The notes under the pieces were generated by a model. That model saw only the letters and a list, made by a program, of their open reading frames with translations, did no database searches and was not told the DNA's origin. From Taeniopygia guttata (lineage: Eukaryota; Chordata; Aves; Passeriformes; Estrildidae): a stretch of DNA of 64,000 bases. The stretch's first letter is position 1, and each line of letters begins with the position of its first letter. Position numbers and translations under genes: made by a program. Of this stretch, positions 50,701 through 57,800 are shown piece by piece. The stretch is taken from positions 102,174,501 to 102,238,500 of the forward strand of contig NC_133027.1 in NCBI RefSeq assembly GCF_048771995.1. The letters are read 5' to 3'.

Positions 50701-51297
50701 CTGATAGAGGGAAAATAGGATGTGCATAGATACTGAAGCAGGTGTGGGAGCTACAAACTACCTCTGGCAAAATCAGAGTAGGCCATTTTGATACCATCAG
50801 AATGTATAAATCTGGTAATATGTCCCTGAAATTCACACCATAGCATTGCAGACTTCACGGACTTCTATTTCAGGACAAGGAAGCAAATGTACTGATAAGT
50901 TGTTGAGTCTTTTTTGGCTCATTTAATCAAAAGCAGTGCATTTTAATCTGATTTTTTTTTCCCTTTAAAATTTAGGGTCTTTTTCAAAATCAAAAGCCGC
51001 AATGCTCATATGAAGACTCACAGACAACAAGAAGAACAGCAAAGGCAGAAGGCTCAGAAAGCTGCTGTGGCAGCAGAAATGGCAGCCACTATTGCAAGAA
51101 CTACTGGGCCAGCTGGGCATAGTTTGATCCCCCTGGATCACATGAGCTTGGTTAAACACGTTGAAAATGTTGGTGACATCGATGATGATGTTGTTCCAGA
51201 TCTGGGTGATGTCATGGAAGAGAATGAAGTCATGGATGCTGACCTCTTACTGGATGATGAAGATCCAGATCTACTGCAGGATGATGCTGAGTTGTAA
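31425..51297 (+). CDS. TRERF1: TRERF1, transcriptional-regulating factor 1 (TReP-132), whole split coding region
   Basis: Nuclear zinc-finger cofactor; the family is known to act with SF-1 and CBP/p300 on steroidogenic promoters such as CYP11A1. Fourteen coding exons join in phase: 31425-32792, 33374-33420, 34141-34291, 35233-35481, 38902-39268, 39812-39872, 40896-41035, 41742-41845, 42999-43074, 47841-47929, 48752-48865, 49522-49710, 50137-50345 and 50976-51297. They give 1161 codons plus stop. Seen in the product: LxxLL at residues 176-180, a Q-rich region about 185-410, C2H2 finger 1 (C491, C494, H507, H511), an ELM2 domain from about 749, a SANT domain about 857-905, a Glu-rich stretch about 923-945, finger 2 (C978, C983, H996, H1000), finger 3 (C1050, C1053, H1066, H1070) and an acidic tail. 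Compared with my recollection of human TRERF1 (about 1200 residues), the proline-rich central part is shorter. The start is the first ATG after an in-frame TGA at 31416, with A at -3 and G at +4. Confidence 0.93.
33374..33420 (+). CDS. TRERF1: TRERF1 coding exon 2 (47 bp)
   Basis: This small exon encodes [15 protein letters not shown] plus two bases (residues 457-471 and part of 472). It matches the human stretch reading HLPDGRAQPGSPES in position and character. The donor is GTATTT. The upstream bases form a TAGCAG tandem acceptor, so use of the first AG would add one Gln. Length modulo 3 is 2, which joins exactly to the next exon to make a Ser codon. Confidence 0.82.
33630..33650. repeat. 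Poly-A tract
   Basis: A run of about 18 A in the intron after TRERF1 coding exon 2, with no recognised retroposon attached. Confidence 0.7.
34141..34291 (+). CDS. TRERF1: TRERF1 coding exon 3 (first C2H2 zinc finger)
   Basis: Encodes residues 472-522, including the finger [21 protein letters not shown] with the C-x2-C-x12-H-x3-H pattern, followed by [11 protein letters not shown]. It is nearly identical to the first finger of mammalian TRERF1 as I remember it. The exon enters in phase 2 and leaves in phase 0 at CAG/GTAGCA. The acceptor is unusual because the last 20 bases before AG are mostly A; the pyrimidine tract lies further upstream (about 34098-34120). Confidence 0.92.
35233..35481 (+). 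CDS. TRERF1: TRERF1 coding exon 4
   Basis: Encodes 83 residues (523-605), with [16 protein letters not shown] followed by [16 protein letters not shown] and then [18 protein letters not shown], matching conserved TRERF1 blocks. It is 249 bp long, phase 0 at both ends, with an acceptor TGTGCAG and a donor GTGAGT. The long polyproline run that I recall from the human protein here is absent and replaced by a few residues. The C-terminal end of the exon may also be shorter than in mammals. Confidence 0.9.
35482..38901 (+). other. TRERF1 intron between coding exons 4 and 5
   Basis: A 3.4-kb intron without recognised repeats. No alternative exon with both a good acceptor and a phase-compatible donor was identified by eye. 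Confidence 0.6.
38902..39268 (+). CDS. TRERF1: TRERF1 coding exon 5 (Pro-rich conserved region)
   Basis: Encodes residues 606-727 plus one base. The second half ([65 protein letters not shown]) is close to mammalian TRERF1. The first 30 residues are Lys/Glu-rich and diverged. The acceptor is TTTCATTTAG and the donor GTAAGT. Local GC content and CpG number are higher than in the flanking introns. Confidence 0.93.
39812..39872 (+). CDS. TRERF1: TRERF1 coding exon 6 (61 bp)
   Basis: Encodes [20 protein letters not shown] with split codons at both ends (phase 1 in, phase 2 out; residues 728-748). It matches the human [19 protein letters not shown] segment just before the ELM2 domain. The acceptor CTCCGTTTCAG and donor GTAAGA are both strong. 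Confidence 0.92.
40585..40835. repeat. (TATAA)n pentanucleotide microsatellite, about 50 units
   Basis: An almost pure 250-bp tandem array lies in the TRERF1 intron between coding exons 6 and 7. Variant TACAA units occur at 40771-40785 (three in a row) and at 40811-40815. The long Tyr-Ile-Leu reading frames on the minus strand are artefacts of this array. It ends 60 bp before the AG of the exon 7 acceptor. Confidence 0.97.
40896..41035 (+). CDS. TRERF1: TRERF1 coding exon 7 (ELM2 domain, first part)
   Basis: Encodes [18 protein letters not shown] and then [19 protein letters not shown] sequence (residues 748-795). This is the N-terminal half of an ELM2 domain, the module that recruits HDAC1/2 in MIER, RCOR and MTA proteins. 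The acceptor is TATTCTTCTGTATAG, only 60 bp after a (TATAA)n microsatellite. The donor is GTATAA, weaker than in the neighbouring exons. Confidence 0.93.
41742..41845 (+). CDS. TRERF1: TRERF1 coding exon 8 (ELM2 domain, second part)
   Basis: Encodes [20 protein letters not shown] followed by [15 protein letters not shown] (residues 795-829). This is the helical C-terminal half of the ELM2 domain, with the [10 protein letters not shown] block typical of the family. Phase 1 in, phase 0 out; acceptor TTTCTGACAG, donor GTAAGA. Confidence 0.93.
42999..43074 (+). CDS. TRERF1: TRERF1 coding exon 9 (linker between ELM2 and SANT)
   Basis: Encodes [20 protein letters not shown] and NYHYA plus one base (residues 830-855). 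It is almost identical to the mammalian linker between ELM2 and SANT. The acceptor has a long T-rich tract ending TTTCATTTAG; the donor is GTGGGT. Confidence 0.92.
43075..46889 (+). other. TRERF1 intron between coding exons 9 and 10, first part
   Basis: Mostly unique sequence before the ancient CR1 at 46890. The part at about 45270-45600 has a possible LTR-like texture (see findings) but no firm boundary. 44580-44720 is unique and motif-rich. Confidence 0.5.
46890..47720 (+). mobile_element. Ancient, highly diverged CR1-type LINE fragment
   Basis: Weak but collinear landmarks of an old amniote CR1 of the kind common in turtle and crocodile genomes are visible. They are GAGCTGCAAAAGGATCTTA, ATCAAATGTAAAGTGACATACATGG, TAATACTGGAAAAGGTTCAG with GATTAAAGGTTTGGGAGTG, AAAGGGAGGTGGCTCTTCATGC, ACTGATCTGTGAAAC and ATACTGGTTAGATGGACTTC with GTCAGTACAGCCATGC at the end. 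The order agrees over about 830 bp. It is much older than the other CR1 copies here. Confidence 0.65.
47841..47929 (+). CDS. TRERF1: TRERF1 coding exon 10 (SANT domain, first part)
   Basis: Encodes [20 protein letters not shown] and [10 protein letters not shown] (residues 855-884), helices 1 and 2 of a SANT/Myb-like domain. The spaced aromatic residues W859 and F867 are in the expected places. It lies only about 120 bp after the end of an ancient CR1 repeat. The acceptor is TCTTTTTAAG and the donor GTAAGG. Confidence 0.93.
48752..48865 (+). CDS. TRERF1: TRERF1 coding exon 11 (SANT domain, second part)
   Basis: Encodes [20 protein letters not shown] and then [18 protein letters not shown] (residues 885-922). 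[10 protein letters not shown] is the SANT recognition-helix signature, and the basic stretch after it could be a nuclear-localisation element. Phase 0 at both ends, donor GTAAGT. The last eight residues differ from the human ones I recall. Confidence 0.93.
49522..49710 (+). CDS. TRERF1: TRERF1 coding exon 12 (acidic stretch and start of zinc finger 2)
   Basis: Encodes residues 923-985. A Glu/Asp-rich run comes first, then a Ser/Pro-rich linker, then [11 protein letters not shown], which holds the two cysteines (C978, C983) of the second C2H2 finger. The finger is split by the intron right after its cysteine knuckle. The acceptor CTATTTTAG and donor GTACGT are in phase 0. Confidence 0.91.
50137..50345 (+). 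CDS. TRERF1: TRERF1 coding exon 13 (end of zinc finger 2, start of zinc finger 3)
   Basis: Encodes [19 protein letters not shown] with the two histidines of finger 2, a linker ([20 protein letters not shown] and following), and IFPCKECGK with the cysteines of finger 3 (residues 986-1055). Phase 0 in, phase 2 out; the acceptor follows a long C/T tract ending TGCCAG and the donor is GTAAGT. CpG density is raised over the exon. Confidence 0.93.
50976..51297 (+). CDS. TRERF1: TRERF1 last coding exon (end of zinc finger 3, acidic C-terminus)
   Basis: Encodes [15 protein letters not shown], completing finger 3, then a Gln/Ala-rich helix ([15 protein letters not shown]) and an acidic C-terminus ending DAEL before the TAA at 51295-51297 (residues 1056-1161). 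The C-terminal DAEL matches human. The stop codon overlaps a TGTAAATA element and an AATAAA hexamer. Confidence 0.94.
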
Positions 51298-51302
51298 ATA
51301 AA
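51297..51302 (+). terminator. AATAAA polyadenylation hexamer overlapping the TRERF1 stop codon
   Basis: AATAAA begins on the last base of the TAA stop. If used, it would give a transcript with a 3' UTR of only about 20 bases. No strong GT-rich downstream element is evident beyond a GTTGTTTG at 51303, so use is uncertain. Confidence 0.3.
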
Positions 51303-54150
51303 GTTGTTTGATAGACAGCTACTGAGCACACCCTGAATGGATCAATCAGGAAACCCGGACTGCTTGTTTATTCTCACTGATTGTAAACTACCTGTTGAAA
51401 ATTATAATTCTTTTATCCAGGTCTAGAAAAAAAAAAAAATCTGCTTTTTTCCCTTTTTTTTTATTAATTTGTGTTTTGGGGGAAGAAATAAATAATTGGT
51501 ACAAATATTCTTATAAGGTGTTTTTATCTGAGCTCTTTTTGCTGATAACTTCCGAGACCACTAATTACAGAAGTTCATGGTTCTGCTATCAGTTCCTACC
51601 AGATGGTCCTGGTAGAATCTTTAGTCTTTAACTCTTCCAATTTTCATTTTACCCCAATTAAAAGAATAAATTTCACACACTTCTGATGAAACATTTTTTT
51701 TGTCTATATTGGATCATTTCCAACATCTTCTAGAGAGTAAATGTCATCTCTCTGAAAGATACGATTACATTATTTGTCTTTGTGTTGCCATTTTAAGCAA
51801 GATGGAAGAAAAAAAAGATCTGGTTTAACTGTGAAAGAGTTAGTAATATTGCAGTTCATTTTCAGTTCTGTCTTGGTTACACAGGACGTTTTAGACATTC
51901 CATTTAAGCAAGGTTTTGATCTGCTGATTTTAAAATGACCTAATTTCAAGGATTGAAGAAGGAAAATGATTGTTCTATGTTCCACATCCTCTGATGGGAA
52001 TACCGAATCAGGAAAGCTGCCTTGGTAATCAGATTGCACTGGAAATATTGTCCCGTGACAATAAATCACACTGTGGAATAGCCATCTCTGTGGTTTTAGG
52101 GGAGTGTGTGTTTGAGCAATGCTTGCTCTCTCTCACCAGGCAAACACAGGGAAGCATTCTTGCCATTGGAAAAGAGACTGATATGCTTTCAGCATGTGGG
52201 TATAATGTGTTATTCTTGTGCCATTTTCAGTCTTCTTCATTACATCAAATTCAGCTGTTGTTTATTTCCTATAAACATGCTGCAGAGGTGAGTTGATGTT
52301 GCCGTTTAATGACCATTTCTCCTCCCTTAGGTTCAGATCTACATTCTGGACACCTGACACAGTTTATATAAATTTAGATTTGGTTCTCTGATTAAACAGC
52401 ATATGAAAGAATTGTACGTTGCAGAATAAAACAAGAAATGGAGTTAGGTTGAGTGGACCTTTAATTACAGAATGTGAATGCTGATTGCAGAGCTCCCATA
52501 GGCAGCAGCACTGATTTTCTTGTGAATTTTGCACAGTAGAGGAGTATTGTTAACTTTATAAAATACTTTATAAGACTTATTTCAGATCTTCCAGGCTTCA
52601 GGTTTGTTTGGGGTTTTTTTAAATGGGTTGGGTTTTGTTTTATTTTATTTGGTTCTTTTTGCTGTATTCCTAATGTCTTCACCAGAATCTGAGTGATGGT
52701 GGGTCTTTTTTCTCTATTTTCTACTTGTTGTCCTTGTTTAACTATGCAAAAGGAGGGTAAATCACAGCACTTTTATAGGAGTTACCTGACCACACAAGTT
52801 GAGAACCAGTGGGACCCACTGACAGAGAGAGGTGCCTTCTCTGTCAAAGCCAAATATGTGAAGCCAAATGACCTCGAGTTTCTACTTAAGGTCGAATGTT
52901 GTGATGCTAAAGAACAACCCTTCAGGAGATTGGAAATAACTTCTCAGTTTCTGGTTTGTGAAGTTCCTGTGTACATGGTTGTTTTAGTGTTCTGGGGGGT
53001 TTTCCAGAGGTTATTGCAGTAGGGCTTGACCAGTGGGTGGAATTTCACTCCTGTTACATAAGAGGTGATGTTCTCAGTCATTGTACCTTTGAGCTTCAGG
53101 AGATCAGGCAGCAGCAGCCTTTTCTTTCCCAGCCTGCCATTTGGCACATTCCCCAGCAGTTCCTGTCTATGCTGTGACATTTTACTTTCACAGGGGTCAT
53201 GTGCACCCAGGGCCAGCAGACTGGGTGCTCAGCTGTGTACCACCAGCAAGACCCACTGACAAAAAAACTCACAGATACTTCAAGTCTTCGTGGTTTGCAA
53301 AGTGGACACTTCTGTGAGCACTAAAACGTGTTGGCTTTCAGGGGTCTCTGTTGGAAACAGCCCAGCAGAGTCTACTCTTCCTCTCCCAAGCTTGTGTCAT
53401 TTTGAACTTTTAAGGATCTTTGTGAGAAAGGCTCTACACTGGAAAATAGACAGGTTTTCAGGTTCCTGGTGGTTAAAAACTGTTTAAGAAAAATATGATT
53501 GAAATCAGAGTTCTGCTTAAAGAACGGAACAGTAGAAATTTAGGGGCTTGATTCTGAAGAGCAGCTCTATATTAAAGAATCTACAGTGACACTTTTTTAG
53601 TAACAGTTGCACAGGACCTGTGCTAAATTTAGTATCTATAAATATATATATATACACATACATATGGCTGGTTAAGTAACATTAATTGGGTGCTGTTTTA
53701 TTGTACAACCAAGAATATAATAGAACAACGATAACCAAAGAAGTTATTCATAAAGGAAAAAAAAAAGAAAAAGAAATGTACATTTCCTAAGCAGTACATG
53801 ATTTAGGCCTCAAACATTGACCGCGTCATTAAGTCTTGCATTGGCTGATGTTAAATGTGTTGTTCTGCCTATTTGTACATGAGTTGAACATAGTTTTGTT
53901 TCAGAAAACACTTTTTCTTGCTGATGGTTGATGATGGAAAACTATTCAACATTGGAGCTAGTCCTCTTTGATAAAATGTGTACATACAGAAAACATATTT
54001 TATGAGAAAAATCTTATTTTCAATATTTAACTGTTATTTTATTAGAAGATGGTTGTGTAAATATTTTAGGCATTTTAGTGTAAAAAGCAGACTGTAATTT
54101 TAGGTGGCAGAGGAAGTAACAAAATAAAAAATATGTATTCATTTGATAGA
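51298..54150 (+). other. TRERF1: Probable TRERF1 3' UTR
   Basis: No ORF or splice signal of note lies between the TRERF1 stop and the MRPS10 CpG island. AATAAA hexamers occur at 51297, 51487, 51665, 52060, 52425 and 54123, so tandem polyadenylation is possible. The last, at 54123-54128, ends the most AT-rich block (53630-54130) and is my best guess for the distal end. Pumilio-type elements are at 51293, 53979 and 54056, and a short TA dinucleotide run is near 53640. The extent is inferred; human TRERF1 also has a multi-kilobase 3' UTR. Confidence 0.5.
54123..54128 (+). terminator. Candidate distal TRERF1 polyadenylation signal
   Basis: An AATAAA within AAAATAAAAAATATG lies at the end of an AT-rich stretch and is followed within 40-60 bases by T/G-rich sequence. 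It is about 2.8 kb after the stop and about 0.4 kb before the MRPS10 CpG island. Confidence 0.4.
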
Positions 54151-54642
54151 GCTTGTGATCTATGCTGGTTTCAGGTTCCCGTTGCTAGCACACAGCTTAA
54201 TTTCAGGTTAATCTCACTGTACACTGCCTACCTGGTTGTGTGTATTTAAGGATGGTTTCGTGGCATAAATTAGTACTTATTTATTTTTCCACTCGCTTTG
54301 AAGATTTGGTACCGGTCAGATGCTGTGTTGTATTATTAACCGATATTTGTCTGTGTGAAAAGAAAGGGTTTTATGTGCCATTTCCAGTTATTTTTATATA
54401 TCAGTAAAATACAGTCGAATGGGTTTTGCTCTAACGGGCTTGTATGCCTTTTAAAAATATTTTTAAGAGCGGGGAGAAGGTTGAAAACTAGGCTTCGTGT
54501 AATTGGTTTAGTTTGGGGTTTTTCAAAGGATTCCTAGAGAACAGGACGGAGAGCGGCAGTGCGGGGACTGGCGGCCGTCGGTGGCGGGAAGCGGCTGAGG
54601 GGGAGCCGCGGCTCCGCCGGGGCTGCCCTGAGGCAGCGCTCG

Positions 54643-54681
54643 GGGGAACCGGGCTGGGGAACCGGGCTGGGGAACCGGGCT
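54643..54681 (+). repeat. Three tandem copies of a 13-bp G-rich unit
   Basis: GGGGAACCGGGCT occurs three times in a row without mismatch, followed by a further G run. The spacing of the G tracts fits a canonical G-quadruplex pattern. It lies about 145-185 bp upstream of the MRPS10 ATG. Confidence 0.85.
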
Positions 54682-54785
54682 GGGGGCTCGCAGGGCGCCG
54701 TGCGAGCTCCCGGCCCGGCCGCGCAGCCCCGAGCGCTGCCCGCAGCCCCGGCGGGGGCAGGAGGAGCGGGACGCGGCCGCCCCTC

Positions 54786-54795
54786 TCCTTCCGGG
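54786..54795 (-). promoter_or_regulatory. ETS/GABP-like site in the MRPS10 core promoter
   Basis: CTCCTTCCGG on the + strand gives CCGGAAGGAG on the other, the ETS-family (NRF-2/GABP) core. It lies about 30 bases before the start codon. NRF-2/GABP sites are typical of nuclear genes for mitochondrial proteins. Confidence 0.5.
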
Positions 54796-54822
54796 CCGTG
54801 AAGGGCGGGCCGGGGCGGAGCC

Positions 54823-54833
54823 AAGATGGCGGC
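54823..54833 (+). promoter_or_regulatory. YY1-type site spanning the MRPS10 start codon
   Basis: AAGATGGCGGC matches the known YY1 consensus (AANATGGCGNC) in the orientation often found just downstream of housekeeping-gene start sites, and it includes the initiator ATG at 54826. Confidence 0.6.
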
Positions 54834-54861
54834 GGGGTGGCTGTGGCGGCGGCTCTGTCAG
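54826..54861 (+). CDS. MRPS10: MRPS10 exon 1 (start codon, presequence)
   Basis: Encodes [12 protein letters not shown] and ends in phase 0 at CAG/GTGCGG. It resembles the human N-terminus in its MAA start and in the Arg-Arg-Leu motif before a Gln. The ATG has A at -3 and G at +4 and lies in the middle of a CpG island. The ORF stays open past the donor, so the exon end rests on the phase match to exon 2. Confidence 0.78.
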
Positions 54862-57800
54862 GTGCGGTGTGTGGCGGGAGAGGGACGCGGGAGCGCCGTC
54901 CTCCTCCTCCTCCTCGTCCTTGTCCTCGGTGTCTTCATGCCTGAGGGGAGTGGGAAAAGAGGACGTGGCAAATGCTTCGGGCTCCGGGAGGGCTGGGGCA
55001 GTACAGCGTGGGACTGTACTGCACGCTGGCGAGCTCTGCGCTGTAGCTCTGTGGTTTTCCCGCAGTTAGTCCGGCTGGAAGGGACAGTGAAGAGTAGGTG
55101 ACTTGGATTTGGAGGCCGTGTGCTAGGCGAGTTTTAGTCTTAAACGTTTCAAAGCTTGGAAGTTACCACGTAAAATAACAGTATTGCTCTGATGATGTTT
55201 GCTGGTTTGGATTTAAAAACGGTGGTTGCTTTCTCTGAAATTGAGAAAACTGGATTTTCTGAAGCCCTGAACTCTCTTCTGACTCAGGCGTCTGTCTCCC
55301 CCTGACACTTCAGAGGCTCTCAACCAAACAGAATTAAGGCTATTTTGCACTAGGAGAGGGGTAATTATGTTTTGTGCAATGTCTTGGTTCTGTTACATTG
55401 TAGTCTTTGAGTGTCATTTCCACCTTCTATGATGGTCATTAGCAAGAGCACATCATTAAATCAGACTGTGAAGCTGTTTACCAATTCCTGCCCACTGAAT
55501 GTCATATCTACCACTTGAGGTTTTCAGTGTATCATTTTGTCAAAATTTGCATAGAGCACCTTTAATTTAATGTTAGGAAAACATTTGAATTAATGCAGAT
55601 CTGCTTAATTAGTAACAAAGGGAGATGGCATGTGGTAGGAATAACATGTACAATCATCGAACACTGGAAAGGCTGCAGGCCTCAGTGTGTGGGATAGGAC
55701 TCTACTGCTTCATCAGGTTTTGTTTTCTTCATTTTTATTGCATTAAGACTGAAATTTTTGTATCTAAAACCACATGGCACAATATACCGTGAGTGCATCT
55801 CTCTTTGCATGCAAATAATAAATCCTTATTACCACATCAAGCAGTTGTAAGTAAAAGAATACATAGAATAGACTGCATACATACATGCACTAAAAAACAC
55901 AAACCAGATAAAAAAATCAGTTATGACTACAGTTAATAGCCTTATATTTGTCATCTGGGGTCAGATTCTGTGTCATGTACTTGCACAAACAGCTTAGGCC
56001 CTGCACTGAATAGTCTTTTATGCTCATGGGCCTGTCTGCTTCCTGAAGTGGTGTCAGCTGATTGGTACTGTACTTTATATTGGCATTGAATGGAAGGAAG
56101 GCAGCATTCTGACTTCAGGAAGAGAGACTTGAGTGCAAATGTCAACATAATTTTGGCATAGAATCATAGGCCTTGACTGGGAGGAACCTTAATGACCATC
56201 TCTTTCCAACCCCTTGCCATGTGCAGGGACACCTTCTGCTAGATCAGGTTGCTCAGAGCCTCGTCCAGCCTGGCCTTGGACACTCCCAGGGATGGAGCAT
56301 CCTCAGCTTCTCTGGGCAGTCTGTTCCACTGTCTCACTACTCTCACAGTCAAAAATTGTTTTCTGATATCTAATCTACCCCTACCCTCTTTCAGTTTGAA
56401 GCCATTCCCTCTTGTCCTGTCATTATGTGCTCTTGTCCCTCTGTTTTATTAGCTGTCATTAGATAATTACTAGCTCTATTTCACTACTTGTACATATTAA
56501 GGCTCAGCATAAACTTTGAAACTTTCTGAATGATTATCTACTACAGTGACAAATATTCAGTGCTCCTAAAATTGCCTATTTTGTTATGCTCTTCAGGAAT
56601 GTAACAGTAGTGCCTCTGTGAAGATCTGGATTTGAAAGGACTGCTTAAGGGGAGGCATTTGTACCGTAGTCAGCTTTGTAAACAGAAATCTCCCCTGCCT
56701 CTTCCTGCAGACATCTTTATGGGAAGCAGCATTTGTGGATAAATTGCAACTGAGGCAAAATTACTACAGAAAACAGTTTTGCTCACTGCTGATGTATAAT
56801 GAATGTATGATGCATACTGGAAAAGGTTAGGGACCTAGTAGCATCATAGAGTGAGTTATGCAGATCCACAGGCAACTGCAGTAAGATTACCTGGAAAAGT
56901 GTAAAGCCTGACTGTTTTCTGATGATTTGATTAGACAGTCACCTGTATAACTCTTGGGTGGGATATCTGACTTCTCTCCTAAAGCTATTACTCCAGCACA
57001 TGTTGAAAAAGAGTATCAAGGGTCAAGATAAGTAACTAATTTGGCTTCAGCATTCTGCTGCAGCGCTGAGGTTCTGTTAAGTGAGAGTTCCTTTCCCCCG
57101 CCCCCCCAAGTAGTCTATAACTTTGCCAAATTAAGAATTAGTGGAAGGAAGCTAGAAGCCACATAGTGTTCAGAAGGGAACAATTATTGTAGTATGAAAG
57201 ATAGTAATGTCACATGATTAACAACTAGATTCCTTTTCTAAAGCACAAAATCATGTTGTCTTTTAAACGTGGTTCATTTGCTTGTAAGAAGTATTTCTAT
57301 TTAAATGTTCTCTTCAAAAGAACAAGTGTTCAAAATCGCAAGGAACTTTTTTTCTGAAAAACCAGTCAATTACCAGTTAAATTCACAGTCTGAATTTTTG
57401 CATTTATAGGATACTGTTTTCAGCTGCTTTTTTAAGTCCTACCTAGGTTTGTCACTTGACAAAAGGTATATATATTGTACCATGAAAGTAAAACTAAAGA
57501 GAAAATATTACTGTGTACAGAAATGGCATCGGGTGCCACAAAAATAGTTTTTTCCGTTATAAATACGCTTTATAATTGCTACTCAGATGCCTCAGTAGTA
57601 AGTGCATACTGTTACTGTGCCCTTAACATGTGTCTTTTTTTAGGTGCTATTGTATACTGAAATACATTTCCACGCTCCTGTTTTCCTGTGTTTTCCAATG
57701 GCACAAACTTCCTAGTTTGTCAAATCAGTGACTAGGAATGTGCTGTGCTTTGGTATGCGAAAAAGTAATCTTTAATAAACCTGTATTAACTGGCTGCTTT

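Larger units (their letters stand above)
54535..54975 (+). promoter_or_regulatory. CpG-island promoter of MRPS10
   Basis: An abrupt change from AT-rich sequence to very GC- and CpG-rich sequence surrounds MRPS10 exon 1, the only such island of this size in the window. It contains three copies of a 13-bp G-rich repeat (54643-54681), an ETS/GABP-type TTCCGG core in a pyrimidine tract (54786-54795), and a YY1-type site over the ATG. No TATA box is apparent, as expected for a mitochondrial ribosomal protein gene. Transcription probably starts in the pyrimidine tract about 30-45 bases before the ATG (inference). Confidence 0.85.

Noticed and set aside
54513..54944. 143-codon GC-rich ORF over the CpG island
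   Set aside because: Low-complexity Gly/Arg/Ala product caused by high GC. The MRPS10 start in the other frame explains the region.
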